A DNA stretch of 64,000 nt from Fremontodendron californicum. Lineage: Eukaryota; Streptophyta; Magnoliopsida; Malvales; Malvaceae. The stretch spans positions 8,747,501 to 8,811,500 of the forward strand of contig JAULJL010000025.1 in assembly GCA_030761205.1 (NCBI GenBank). The letters are read 5' to 3'. The stretch's first letter is position 1; each line of letters begins with the position of its first letter. Of the stretch, positions 1 through 13,000 are shown in pieces. The position numbers and the translations under genes are program-made. The notes below the pieces were generated by a model. That model had not been told where the DNA came from and searched no databases. It worked only from the letters and a program-made list of their open reading frames with translations.

Positions 1-701
1 TATCTTTTAAAATGTTTTCAAAAAGGTAATGATTTTTAATAAAATAAAGATATTCCCGAGTTAAAATAATTCACGAGTTCTCTGTCGGGTTTGCTGGGGA
101 GAATATCATCAATTATCATTAATAATGGAATATCTTCTTTAAAAAGAGAATGATTCGGGAAGTTTTCCAAAACTAATAAAATTTTTTATATTTTGCCACG
201 TTTGTTGGGGAATATAGAAAAATTTTGAATTTATAAATTCCGGATCATTTTCAATTAAAAATGGAATTATTTTTCTTCAAATTGGGAATTAACTTGAAAT
301 ACTAAATTTAAAACCGATTTTTTACCGAGACTTGAGATAACACATGATTAATAAGGTACCGTTTTATACGGGCGTTGTGGGGGTGGTAATCCTTCCCCAC
401 ACGTAATCAAGTCCCGAACCCATTTCTTTGATTTCTTTGGTTTAAAACGGAGACTTGAAATTGGTTTTAAAAATATTTTAATTAATTTTAAAATATTTTA
501 TAAAACCGGTTTTAATAGGTGGCCGATCACACCTAGCTAAAAAAATATTGGTGGCAACTCCATGTCTTTTTTAAGGTCATTTTCAAAACCTTCATTTTTC
601 TAGAGGAATTATGTCGCATTTTCCTCGGTTTTTTTTAAATGTCACGCTTAACGAATAATAAAGTCTTGCGATGAGACTTGTTATTTTTTTAGGTTGCGAC
701 A
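1..701 (+). mobile_element. 3' part of a Tat/Ogre-type LTR (family A)
   Basis: The first ~620 bases align by eye with 57745-58436 and 63085-63773, the 3' ends of two other LTRs here. Shared landmarks are AAGATATTCCCGAGTTAAAA, the ATTCCGGATCATTTTC block, and the GGTGGCCGATCACACC / GGTGGCAACTCC block. The last ~80 bases differ from the other copies and end in TTGCGACA at 701, so this may be a subfamily. The left end lies outside the window, so solo LTR and full element cannot be told apart. What follows is Athila-type internal sequence, which suggests this LTR inserted into that element. Confidence 0.75.
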
Positions 702-1309
702 GACATAATTGCAATTCACATCAACATAATTAGTCTTTAAATATGCAATGCAAATCTAAGCAAGAGATTAAGTGATCAATTTGTGAAAATCACATCCTAA
801 CATGAAATGAACAAAAACATTTAACACAAATTCTTCTCATGCCTATGTTTCCCAAAACTCAAGATAAATCAATAACTAATTCTCATCATTGGAAGACTCC
901 ATCATATCTCAAGCAAAAAACAAAAAAAAACAAAAAAACAAAAAATTAGACTCCTAATAAAGAAGAAATTAAACAATCACGCAATTAAAATAAATCTAAA
1001 GACACACCCCCAAACTTAAAACAAACATTGTCCTCAATGTTTAGAAATATAAAGAGTAAGAACAAGAAAACTCCCCTATTGATGAAGCAAAGTAGGAGAA
1101 GCTTTAGTTTTCTTCTTAGACTTCATCATGCTTGTCCAAGTAGGGTGAGTAGTCACTACAAAAGAAAACAAAATAAAAAAAATTAATAATAATATCCTAA
1201 AAATTAAAATTTAAAAAGAAAAGAAAAGAAAAGAAAAAAGTTTAGAACTTGGGTTGCCTCCCAAAAAGCGCTTGATTTATAGTCATCGACTTGACTATCT
1301 CATTGTTCA

Positions 1310-1831
1310 TCATCCTGTCTCTAACCACTTGATGATTTTCGATTCATGCCATTTGACTGTTCTTTCTTTGAACAACTTCGCTTTCTTGCAGGCTTGAAAG
1401 AGAAATTCATCCCTTTCCATGACAAAATTTATTAATGCCTTAAGTGGATAAATGGGATAAATCTCTATGAATTCCTTGTTGTTAGCACTATCTATCCCAT
1501 CAATTAGCTTTGGCTGTTGGATGCATTGGGGAACATGTTGTGGTGGTGAGTCACATTGAATCCATTCTTCTTGAGCTTTCTCAAATTTGTCTCCAATAAG
1601 CTTGGTTGGCAATTCAGGCTCTATGCTATCCTTTTCTATCTCTTTTTCAGTCCCAAGTGTGTTTGCATTATAATGTTCTTGTTCTTCGCTCATAAGATTA
1701 AATTCAGTATCACTTGGAAGAATTTCTTGAGGTTGGTAGTTGATGGCGATAACAAGCTGGCTTATTTGTGTCTCAAGATTTCTAATTGATGCATCGTTTT
1801 CCGCCATAAATTGCAACATCATCTCTTCCAA
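1310..1831 (-). pseudogene. Chimeric gag C-terminus / integrase-tail frame of the Athila-like element
   Basis: A 173-codon open frame. Residues ~8-45 (DASIRNLETQISQLV, then PSDTEFN) match the Athila gag motif where a RNLE-Q-GQL stretch precedes LPSDTE. The last ~40 residues (FQACKKAKLFKERTVKWHES) resemble the end of gypsy integrase, where a KxFKxRTKKWHD motif precedes the chromodomain-less tail. In a complete element these parts are separated by the whole of pol, so an internal deletion probably joined them in frame. The fusion may be chance or a selected short protein. Family assignment is from recognised motifs, not a search. Confidence 0.6.
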
Positions 1832-2166
1832 TGATAGCTTCTATTCTGGAACATAAGCTTGAGCTTGTGATGAAAACCCAAGATGATACGCTTGATTTTC
1901 GGAATAGGAGGACCCTTAATTGTTGCTCCAGGAAAAATTTTGGTGATCTCCCCAACCTGGAAGTAGTCGTTGGAATAAAAATTATTTTGATACATATTGT
2001 AGTTTCCAACATATTGGCAATACTCACTATGATGTCCTTCCCCACAAAATTCACAAATCACAAACGAACTTTGGACGACATGTACACCTAAATTGTCAAG
2101 CTTCTTTTTAAGTTCAGCCACCTGTGCAGATAAAGCATTTATTGCCTCCCGTTTATAATCCCACAT
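1819..2166 (-). pseudogene. Athila-like gag fragment with one zinc knuckle
   Basis: A 115-codon frame starting ~100 bases after the PBS. It has a short heptad-like stretch (ALSAQVAELKKKLDNL, residues ~12-27) and then CEFCGEGHHSEYC (residues ~38-50), a CCHC zinc knuckle of the kind found in retrotransposon gag, used to bind genomic RNA. The frame overlaps the next downstream frame by a few bases in another phase, so gag is probably frameshifted near 1825. The N-terminal capsid part of gag is missing. Confidence 0.65.
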
Positions 2167-2263
2167 AGTGCATCCAAATCAACAAAACCTAAAAATTAAA
2201 AAAAAAAGTTTAAATTAAGACTAAGGTTGCTTGGTATTAATATTAACAAAAATAATAAACAAT

Positions 2264-2281
2264 TCCCCGACAACGGCGCCA
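2264..2281 (-). other. Primer binding site of the Athila-like element
   Basis: On the minus strand it reads TGGCGCCGTTGTCGGGGA, directly after the LTR. Athila-class plant retrotransposons typically carry TGGCGCCGTTGCCGGGGA, complementary to the 3' end of tRNA-Asp. One base differs from that motif. Confidence 0.8.
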
Positions 2282-2287
2282 AAAACT

Positions 2288-3800
2288 TGTTGTCGGATTT
2301 ACACCACGCAAGTGCACGTATCGTTAACAAGTAATATAATGAGAAGTAGTGTGTCGAACCCACGAGGAATTGCTACTAAAATCATTAAGTACTAAAATTA
2401 ACACAATCTAATCTTATATAAAAAAATAATTAAAGATGATAATCAAACTTAATTAAAAGAAACTAAAAATAAAAGCAAGTAAATTAAAAAGGATGAATTC
2501 AATTAATTATGAAAGCCTAGGATTACAACTTCCCTCAACATTTCGCTTGAATCTCTCTCTACCTCTTCACTTGATTAATGATCTTGAGTTGTTAACCTAG
2601 AGTTCTATCTTATTTATAAGGATCTTCTGATGGTCTCATAAAAATATACTTCTTAACCAATTAACTATATTCCTATGATAATTGAATTAAAGAAGAACTC
2701 ATTAAGCTTAGGCTCTAACAATGGTTACACATGACAAGTAAGTGTATTCCTACCCTACCTGCAGATCAATTCATCCTAATAAATTAATATGAAACATGTG
2801 TCATTCAATCCATGTCTAACACTAAACTCCATTTTCCAAGTTGTATTTAGGTTAACAAATCAATCTAATTGGTGGTCAATCAACTAGAAGCATTAAGAAC
2901 AAGATTGAACAAACAACTCAACAAAGCATTAAATCAAGCTACAGAGAGAAAGTAAATTCAAACTATGTGTTGAGTTCCATTGAAATCCTAGTAAAAGAAA
3001 TTTAGTTCATGATAATTAATGAAAACAAATAATAAAATAGTTTCACCATCATCAACAATACAAGAAAGATAAAGAAGAGAAAAGAAGAAACTAAGAGTTG
3101 TCAGTTCTTGAGTCTTCAATCTTCAAGCTTCCAATCTTCTTGAGAGAATTTGCTGGTGGCTATCTTCTTGAGAGAGAATTAGGTTTCTTGATGTCTAATC
3201 CTCTTTATTCTGACCAAAAAAAGAGTCATATTTAAAGTGTCCAAGGCCTCCTAGAGTCCAAAACTTCGTTCCCAAGCAAAACAGGTAAGTTTTGGCTTTC
3301 TTTATGTTTTTACGGTACTGTTCAAGAGCCCGCGGCGCCACTGCTACTGCCTCCTTGGTGTTTCTCCTCATTTTGTCCGAACTGGTTCCTGTCAGCTTCT
3401 CGAACTTCGTCAGCTGTTTTGATTGGGAAAATCTTGTCCGATTTTGATGTTCCTTATACCATTGGAAATGTATGGAAGTCAGCTTCAAAAGTCAAGAGAG
3501 AGTTTTCTCATTTGAAGTCTTTAAGATCAAGTTTTTCTTGAAAGAAGCTCCGGAGGTCGAATCTGCCTGCTCATTGGAATACACCGATTTTTGTCGTTTT
3601 GCACCTCGAAGCTCCAGATCACCTTGGACCTATAAAAATACATAAATAACAACTAAATAACTATTTTTAAACATAAAATGAATAATTAAAATAAATATAA
3701 AAATGTCTAAAACTAATCAAATCCTAATAAAATCCTCAAAGACTTAGCCGATTTAAAAGCATAAAAGATGGCAAAATAACTATATTTCTTAGAGTTATCA
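2288..3800 (-). repeat. LTR of the Athila-like element (~1.5 kb)
   Basis: On the minus strand it starts TGATAACTCTAAGAAATA at 3800 and ends in CA next to the PBS (2288 or 2291; the repeated ACA leaves the exact base open). TG...CA ends and the adjoining PBS define it as the 5' LTR. Its non-coding interior yields only antisense or short shadow frames. Confidence 0.7.
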
Positions 3801-4690
3801 AGAGGCATCTAGCAATGCATCATGACCACCCAAATGTCGAGAGAGTCAGCTAGGTTCGACAAGCCTTTCAGTGTATAGTATTTCAGTGTAATTCGATCCT
3901 TTCATCATATATCCCAGAATAGGAAAGAGCATGGTGCAGTGTCTACTCTTTAGCCCATTCCATATTAGTCCTGCAGCTTCTTTATTAACTCTTTAAATAT
4001 GCTTTGGTTAAGGACTTCCATGAGTCAATAAAAGCCAGGAACAAACGAGATATGTCCCCTCATATCACTTCGGGTGATGAATCCTCTCTGGACCACTCAT
4101 CCATCTTCGCATGCTTCATGTCATACCCAATATCAGCATAACGTTGGCATCCTTTCTTGGACCCCGTTCGTGATGAAATCTAAGCATGACAGTTCACATA
4201 CAAGATGACCTGGTGTCTCAAGTCATAGGATTACTTACATTACTGACACATTAGAGTATTTCCATAGACACTTGGGTGAAATACCAAATGGAACTCTCAT
4301 AGCGGGTCATGTTCAATGAACTTGTTCAACTAACAAGCATCCATATATTATCCCCAAGTATCTCCATACTTCAACCTATGAGACCGGTTGCATGCATCAC
4401 ATGTATGGAGGCTTAACATATGCCAGTCTTTGATCATTGTCAAAGCCCTGTCTTGACAATACAATGATCAGGAACGTTTTAGAAACACGGTTTTGATGCA
4501 TAAGGATCCTCATAATTGTAACTCCTTACAATTCTTTTGCAAGGCCTTTGTGTTTCATGGGCTTTATCTTCACAAGTTATTTATAACACATTATAATAAA
4601 TCTCATGGATAAAGAAATACCTCAATTATGACTATAATAAAAATGTCAAATACATGAACTGTCTATTATAAACACAAGCAAACTAAGATT
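3801..4690 (+). repeat. Dispersed repeat family C, copy 1
   Basis: About 0.9 kb without coding potential. It is clearly related to 46480-47058 (same strand) and to the reverse complement of 50562-50850. Shared blocks include TTCGCATGCTTCATG, TTATCCCCAAGTATCTC and GTATGGAGGCTTAACAT. I recall similar non-coding sequence flanking Ty1-copia polyproteins in dicots, but cannot identify the parent. The Athila-like LTR abuts it at 3800/3801, so it was probably the insertion target. Confidence 0.55.
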
Positions 4691-4709
4691 GGCTTGCGGG
4701 GCTTATAAC

Positions 4710-4903
4710 TAACAAAAGAAGCACAAACACGGCACGAATACACGAATATGTCAAAATTTATACAACACAAATTATTAACACGTCAAAATTTATATAAATA
4801 TAAAATACCTTAAACACGATTATGACACGAGAAAATACACGAACACGACACCGATATACGAATTGCCAAGTCTAGGTCTACCCCAGCGAAGCAGGGGAAG
4901 AAT
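4710..4903. repeat. Inverted fragment of the Helitron-like repeat with a terminal hairpin
   Basis: 4720-4860 carries the ACGAATACACGAA / ACACGAACACGACAC motifs found in the minus-strand Helitron-like copy at 41584-42726, so it is inverted relative to its right neighbour. It ends with a short hairpin (CCCCAGCGAAGCAGGGG, 4881-4897) and then ATTCTAG, the form expected at a Helitron 3' end. Confidence 0.45.
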
Positions 4904-6045
4904 TCTAGTATATATAAAATGAGTTACACAAATAACTTAGGGGTTGACATGTGGCATTTTTTTTAGGAAGAAGGAAAGAAAGAAAAGAAAAGAAAAGAAA
5001 AGAAAAGAAAGAGGGAAGAAAGGAAAAGAAAGAGAAAATTTTGTGTGTTCGTGTTATTTTTTCGTCTATTTAAAGTATTATAAATTTATATAAATTTGTA
5101 CAGGTTAATAATTTATTTTATGTATATTTTGATACGTTCGTGTATTCATGTCGTGTTCATGTTATTTTTCGTGTTGTATTTTAATTATTTATCTTATGTT
5201 GTGTTCGTGTCGTGTCACAATTCATCTCATTTTTGCATAGTTGTCATTATGATTCAATTTAGTGAAAATTTTGTGTGTTCATGTTGTGTCTCAATTCATT
5301 ACATATTTTGCATAATTTGTCATAATGATTCAATTTTTTTAAAAAAATTATGTGTTCGTTACATGTTCTTGTTAATTTTTTGTGTGCTCAAAGTATTATA
5401 AATTTATATAATTCTTTACATGTTAATAATTCGTTTATGTATATTTTGACATGTTCGTGTATTCGTGTCGTATTCATGTTATTTTTATGTGTTGTATTTT
5501 AATTATTTTTTTTATGTTGTGTCGTTTCGTATCTCAATTCATCTCATATTTTGCATAATTTGTCATTGTGATTCAATTTAAAGAAAATTTTGTGTGCTCG
5601 TGTCATGTCTCAATTCATAACATATTTTGCATAATTTGTCATAGTAATTCAATTTAGAGAAAAATTTATGTTGGTGACGTGTTCGTGTGTTTTTTTGTGT
5701 GTTCAAAGTATTATAAATTTATATAATTTTTACTCGTTATTAATTCGTTTTATATAAATTGTGACAGATTCGTGCATTTGTGTCATGTTCATGTTATTTT
5801 TCGTGTCGTGTTTTAATTATTTTCCAATGTGTTTGTGTCGTATCTCAATTCGTCCGCATAATTTGTCATAGTAATTCGATTTTAACTCTAAATTCATTTA
5901 TTTAAGATATTAAAACATAAAAAATTATTTAAATAAATAATAATTATTTAGTAAAATTTAATTTAAATTTATTTATAATTACTAATTTAATTAAAATTTT
6001 ATAAATATTAAAAAAAAATCTCAACGAGCGGGAGAAAAATTCTAG
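4904..6045 (+). mobile_element. Helitron-like non-autonomous element with internal tandem repeats
   Basis: The proposed 5' end is TCTAGTATATATA at 4904. The 3' end is a weak hairpin (CTCAACGAGCGGGAG, ~6020-6034) followed by TTCTAG and T at 6046, matching the TC...CTRR-T rule of plant Helitrons. Next to the 5' end is an AAAAG-rich purine tract (~4970-5035). The body holds about 2.8 copies of a ~315-bp repeat, seen by TATTATAAATTTATATA recurring near 5085, 5393 and 5710. A second copy lies inverted at 41584-42726. There is no Rep/helicase frame, so it is non-autonomous. The long frame at 5096-5401 is a by-product of the repeats. Confidence 0.55.
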
Positions 6046-6840
6046 TTATTTGTTTAAAGTCCAATGTAGCTAGGGAGTGACCTTTTTCTTTGGATTCTAG
6101 TCCGGCAACCGACATTTCTTTTGTTTCTTCGAAGATAGTTATAGTTATGATTCAATTTATTACAAAATTGATATGTATTTATATAGAAAATCAGTTTTAT
6201 TATGAATCGATGACATATTTATCAAACACAAATGAATCGATGCACGATACATACGAATATATTTTGATACCCATATACTTGGATACGTATGTAATAAATT
6301 TAGATCAGATGCAATTAAAATCTGATCAAGTTCAATTACTTAAAAATATAGTTTTAATAATTTTTTGATCCAAAAAACTTATAAATATATTTTCTAAATA
6401 TTTTGAACTTAAATAGCATAAAAAATTTATTCCTTTAGTTAGTAAATTAACACGAAAAATATATTAAAAAAATTTATTTTAAAACATATAATACTAATGA
6501 GCATATGTTGAGAACTTGAAAAACAATCGTATTTTTTATTTTTGCCATAATAACTGAATCTTATCAAACGTATAGTATTTTTATTTATTTTACAATTATA
6601 TATTATTTGTAATTAATTTTATAACTATTTATGATAAGATACTTAAAAATAAAATTTCGATTCACTATATACATTTCTTGATTTAACAACTATACATATA
6701 TCGATTTAACAAGTATGGTTATAACCTTCAATGGAGGTGAGTAAGAAAATTTTAATCCAATAGATAAACAAAAATAAGAAGGTTGTATAACTGAGCCATT
6801 GGATTGGATTAAATCACATAATGAATATGGGATAATTGTG

Positions 6841-6892
<52 letters not shown>

Positions 6893-7091
6893 CAACATTT
6901 TTGTGCCAAAAAAATATTAAAATGCGCTTGAAAATTTAGAATGACCTTGACAACCATTTTGCAACAACAAATCATACTCTATTTTCCGTGTTTATCAGCT
7001 TATATCTATTTACACAAAAGTACAAAGTAGAACCAATGAGGAAAAAAAAACCAACCTGTAAACAGTTATTACACTCCACACAACACAACAT
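6046..7091. other. AT-rich intergenic sequence downstream of the TTC5-type gene
   Basis: No gene recognised. A 92-codon frame at 6090-6368 has no recognisable motif and AT-driven composition. A dinucleotide microsatellite lies inside. The last few hundred bases probably include the 3' UTR of the minus-strand gene ending at 7092; no clear polyadenylation signal can be singled out in this composition. Confidence 0.5.
6845..6890. repeat. (AT)n microsatellite
   Basis: An uninterrupted run of about 23 AT units. Likely to be length-polymorphic. Confidence 0.95.
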
Positions 7092-10000
7092 TCATGGTTT
7101 ATGTTGAGCGTAAATAGATGTGCGAATGGCCTGATGAGGGGGGAGAGCTTTCCCATTTACAACCACTTGCTCCAAGAAATCCACACGAATTGACTTGAAC
7201 TGGTAACACTGCAATAATTTCACTAATCAAAACTCATTTGCAAAATGCATAGTTTTTTTTAGATCTATACTAATACAAATATAATGAACAGGTTGCGATT
7301 GATGCAGCAGCATGTTCATATTTTCAGCCCCCCCCCCAAAAAAAATAAATAAATAAATAAAGTAAAATGTAGGAGAAAATACCTTTCCTTTCCAAGAAAA
7401 GTCAACGTGATGGAAATAGGGTTCCAACAAAGTTAGTTGATCTCCTTCTTTAATCTATAAACAGAAGGTTTAATTAATTCAAACACAACTCTAATTGACT
7501 AATAAGCAGAATCAAAATTGAAAAAAAAAAAAAAAGAATAAGTAGACAGAGAGAGCACAAAGCTAAAAACTAGGATGATGTAAACACTAAAGCAGAATAC
7601 TTACTGCATCATTGCGTATACCATATACTGATAGAACAAAGCAACTTTGATTTGAATCGCACACCAAAAAGTATCTGCTAAACCAAAATAAATTTAGCTC
7701 ATATTTTGCCTAAGAACTCATCAGGTAGGAAAGGAATGGAGAGGAAAAGAAACTATTGATTTTAGCTAATACATTATTCAGTGCAAAAAAAAAAAGGCCA
7801 AATTTTACGAGCAAAAACATGCTGCTGCTGCCAACCTCCTTCCCCTACCCTTTCTCTCACCCACAGATAGAGTATAAACCCTAACCTAAAAACCCGCTTA
7901 CTAGAAAACTCAAAGACCCAAACCCACAAAAGTCATAATCTAAAACAATCCAAACCAGAAATAATTTGAATTCGAAACGATTGGAACCCAAAAATCATAT
8001 TGAAATTGTTACATCTTTTATAAGATCTAAAATAGTCTTAAACCTGCATGAACCCACAAACGACTTGAATCTAAGAAACTCGAATTGATCTGAATACACC
8101 CTTTTGCCACCTTTACCCATATGCATACAGAAAATGAAAAGGAACAACTTATGTTGTGAAAATAAGGAGCTTGATATTACCTTTATCTTGCTTGTAGACA
8201 ATAATACTTTGCCTTTATAATCAGATTCAAGTCATTTGTAGGTTCCCATAGGAACCTGCAAACAACTTTATAAAGGCAAAGTATCACTGTAGTACATGGC
8301 AAACATGAGAGAAACAAACGAAATAAGAAGAACAAAGGCAGATTCCTAAAATCTAACAATTCAATGAAATCAAAGAATGGTACAGAGAAATTAGAAGAAG
8401 ACAAAGTGACAAGACATGAGAAAATACTCAGAGTGAGATGGGTGCCTAATTCAATCCCACTCTACCTGGGCAGTAGGTTGGGTGGGAAATCCCCTTCACA
8501 ATGTACTAAAAGGCAAATAGCTTGATATTGGTTCAAATCCAATTCATGTTATGCTATTCAGAATTGTATAGTTTGAGTTTCATAGAACAATCTACTCCAT
8601 ACTATCAAATGCGATCCTATGTCTTTCAACCCACAAAACCAAAACAAATACATGCAAACTGATCCAATCTTTCCTGGGACTGTGCACCAAATTGAAACTT
8701 TAGCTCACCATAATGCACCCTCATTTAGTTGAAAGTAATTTTCCTTCACATAATACTGACATATAACTTGGTTAAAACAAGGGTAGACTCCACCAAGTTC
8801 TGCAGGTTTGAAATTGGAATTTTAATCCCACAGCAACTATTTGCTTTATGTCTAAAGACTTCATAACCTTGCCCATAATATCTATGATCTCTAGAGGCAG
8901 CATTATCATTTTATAGATCCGACCTGGAACTTATTTTTAACCCGTAAAAAAGCCCAATAGCAATTAAGTTTGCACCAATATTGCAAACCAGCATGCTGTT
9001 TGTGAGAGTCCATCTAATGATGAGAAAAATAGACCATATAGCACATATTTTTAGAGCATCTAACAACACAAATGATCTTCCATGTGGTTGGATCCATAAT
9101 ATTTCGAAATTATGGCTTCAAAGATAAGTCATACAAGTTATATATGCAAACATAGGATAACTTTATAAGAACTACATATAGAAACTCAACGAATAGAACA
9201 GATGGAGAAGTCAAGTAGATTTCTTACAGGGGGGTGATGTTCTCATGCTTAACAAACAATAGCACTTTTCCCAGTACAGCAACTGCTTTATTCAGACCTT
9301 CTGACAGCACATCTACAGTGGCCCTTTTATATGAGGAATTCACTAACACAAGAAGATGCATATAAAAGGTACTCAGTATATTCCAAAAACATTGATAAGG
9401 ATCGGTAAGTAAGCAGCTCACTCGGACTTAATGTGAACTGATGACTAAAACACAGTAGAAGAATCAGGTTGCTTACAATTAACAGCACCAATGGTTGATG
9501 CTAAAGAAGCAAGTCTTTTTGCCTTATAATGTCCCTGTATAAACCTATCTATCAAATCAATTCCATTTCAGTGGAAAATGATATTACACAACTAATGAGA
9601 TTTACCACCAAACAATGTTTAATCAAACCAGTAAGGAAAAGCAAGAGTATTATCTCATCGTGTTATAGCCAAATCATTGAAACTATAATTTACACCACCA
9701 ATTTCACAAAATAAGTGTGTATTAACCACTTCTCTATCAAAAGCAATCCATGAATGCAAGTAGCATTATCCATGTGTAAGCGAACGAAAAGTCAACAAAA
9801 TTGAAATAGAGGTTCACAAGATCATTAAGAAAAAATATCAAAAGAACCCTAGACGAATGAGTCAAAAACTTAGGAAACCCCTCCCCCTTTTCCTTCTCTC
9901 TCTTCCAAGCACTAGATGAATACATAAATAACTTTTGAGAGAAAATTACTTTTTATTTTAAATAGCAACTTTGATTGGCTTTTCTGATGAGATTTGACAT

Positions 10001-13000
10001 GGAAAAAGCCACAAACGTGTTTACATACTAAACTTAACAAAAAAGCTAAGGCTTCATCATTGAAATAATTCACATAGCAGGGGAGTCTAACTGTCTAACT
10101 GATGTGGGGACAAAAAGAAGATGATTAAAGGACTGAAGTATTTATGATTTTATCTAAACACTTTGCTATAGTTTTGAGGTTCACTTCTAACTTTTATTAC
10201 TTACTGAATTATTAAGATACTAGGGTCTAGGTTTAGGGTTTAGGCTTATATTTGGCATTTTGTATTTCCCTTTAAATTTAGGGTGACAGTGCAACCTATA
10301 AGTGCTTATTTTGTTTTCAATTTCTAGAAGCCTTGGATTGTGATAATTCAGATTTTGAGATTTGAACTATTGACTTCGTGCTCTCTCCATTTTGTCATCT
10401 CTCTGTTCATCTATTCTTCTATCTCTCAATAAATTCATCTATTTGATCACCCTTTATATCATTTTCTCTCTGTTCACCATTTGTCTGTCTCCTCACTCAC
10501 CTGTCCTGCATCACTACATCTGGCAATTAGGAATGAATGGGGCCTCGAATATTAGTTTATTTGAAAATTTAGGGTTACATTGGCAAGTTTTTAAAAATGA
10601 AAAAGAAAGGAAAGAAGTGTAGAATTGCTCTTATACCCAAGAAATATATCAAAAGTAAATATAATTTAATAATATTTGCTTTCACATATTAAATATATAT
10701 ACATATATACATAATGTATTTCATAAAATTTGATGTTTGACATTAATGCATAAGATTGTTTGAATACTGAAGGACGAAAGAACATTTCAGGAATTAATAT
10801 TTATACTTTATCCTTCTTTTTTTTCAAATTTAAATGTGATTACTAATAATATTTTGAATCACTGGGGGAATATACATTAATAGCTTTTATAGTAGAACTT
10901 GTTTAAAATATGGTTTTAAATTGGTAATGAGCTCTGACAAAAAAAACTTTTTAAAAAGAAACAAATCTGTGTAAGCTGGTTTGAATGTGGGGAGTAATTT
11001 CTCCTTAGAGGAAGAGTATTGAAAATGATTCACCAATATAAGGGCAAGTGCACCATTGCCATAAGGAAACTGATTCGGCATTTATCCAGAACCATTCTAT
11101 TGCCTTCTTAGAGAAAAAAATACATTACCCTCAGCAAATTCTCTAGTTTGTTGAGAAGATTGACCATCTTTTCGACCTCCTCAGATGCATTGAGACTTGG
11201 ATCCTTTAAGGCAGCAGCTTCAAAGCCAGCAAGAGCCCTATCGTAATTCTCTAGATATTTGTTTACCTGAAAGTAGAAACTCCATCAAAAAATCCATATC
11301 AGAAATGACATGCAGCACACTTATTGCTATTAAGTGGATAAGAAGATCCTTTATCAGACTTGTTTAGTGCATTAAAGATAGTGAACATATTAAGGTGAGG
11401 CATGCATTTCATCTGACAAGAGAGTATTTTTTTTCAGCCTATTAGTCTTTGAAACTGAAAAAGGAGCAATACTCTCAAGGAGCAATAATAGTACATTTCT
11501 AATAAACAGAGACCAAGCATTCAGAGAGATCAGGCACCCATCATCTAAAAGCTATTTCTCAGCTTGTCATTCAAAATATTCTCAAAGAAAAAGGGGATCA
11601 AGTAGTAAACTCACTGTAGCACCATTAAAATATAGGTCTGGATTTGACTTCATTCTTTCATCTTTCTCCTGTCATATGTCCTCAATAATTAAACCACATC
11701 CCATAAAATAACATGACTACATTGCAACATAAATGTTAAAAGTAGTCAACGTATAAACCAATACAATAAGAAAAGAAAAAGCATTATTGTTGCTACATCC
11801 ACAATCATACAATAACCCTATATAATTCAACAATGCAGTGAAGCTCTAATTCCACCAACTTACAGCATTTTGGTACGCTTTTAAGGACTGAAGAAGTTTG
11901 CTATGATCCCATGTTCCAGTTACAAAAAAACATGTCAGGCAAGCATTTCCCAGGTTATCTGTCATAGGAAAATGATCCATATTAAGGGAATCAGAGTTCA
12001 CAGTTCACATAGGTAAGAATTAAAAGGCTTCAGAAATAATTAAGAGTAAAGGCAAGAATGGCATTTTCTAACAACATGCACATATAAGGAAAAATGAAAA
12101 CCATGTACACATGTAAATACACCATACATACAGAAAGCAAACATTCTTTCTTTAGATTGAAGAAACTTAAAGAATATTTATTTACCCACCCAAAACATAA
12201 GTCCTGTGGTTGGATGGCATCACAAAAAGATATTTGTAAGATCAACAATTGTAAATTTCAAATGGACAAGGAGGAGGAGAGAGAAAGAGAGGAAAAGATA
12301 AAAGATTTGAGAATCTACTATGTTGTTATTATTTTCCATGTTTATCTTTATCCCTTTCCATCCAAATTTCAAAAATTACACCTAGTTGGTCTTAATTTCA
12401 AGGCTGAACTTTGAATACTTGAAATTCTGGCTGTTTTCCCTGAAGTAATTCAAAAGGATAACTCTTTCAACTAAAATTCTAACTAGGTTTACCACATCCA
12501 AACTTTTTCTATCTCTAAAACCATAATTACCATAATTGTTTTATTCACAATTTGCATAAAGTTAGACATAGCTTCTCAAACATTATCATAACAACTTGTA
12601 CAGCCTTTTTTACACCCCAATTATATTCACAATTTCAAGGTTTTAACAACAACCCTTCTAATCATCTCATGACAAAGCATCAAATGCATGACCTACCATA
12701 CTTGTTATTCAGAGCAGTTATAAAATCATGCGGACTCTTAGAATTAATTTTGAGCTTCGTAAAGTGGAGACATGATGAACGAAAGTTGCAATGATGGAAA
12801 TGATTTGATATTTCCTTGGTTCAGTAAAATATAGGCAAAGCTGTAAATCACAGCATTTTTTATCTTTTCTTTCATTTTCCTTTTCTTTATATAATCCAGT
12901 TTTGATGGATCAACGTTTTTCAGTGGAAAACAAAACCTTCAAACCATTTTCAACCTACTCTTCTCTATACCACCAATTAGAAGAAAAAGGAGCCTCATAC

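Larger units (their letters stand above)
702..3800 (-). mobile_element. Non-autonomous Athila-like Ty3-gypsy element
   Basis: Read on the minus strand this is one LTR (3800 to about 2288), a primer binding site, a short leader, a decayed gag C-terminal region and a frame fused to an integrase-like tail, then non-coding sequence down to 702. The internal region is only ~1.6 kb and lacks protease, reverse transcriptase, RNase H and most of integrase, so it is a deletion derivative that would need proteins in trans. The second LTR is not in the window. Its 3' side appears interrupted by the Tat LTR ending at 701. Confidence 0.7.

Noticed and set aside
12094..12794. Plus-strand frames of 106 and 80 codons
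   Set aside because: They lie inside TTC5 intron 5 on the opposite strand, are of random composition and have no similarity I recognise.
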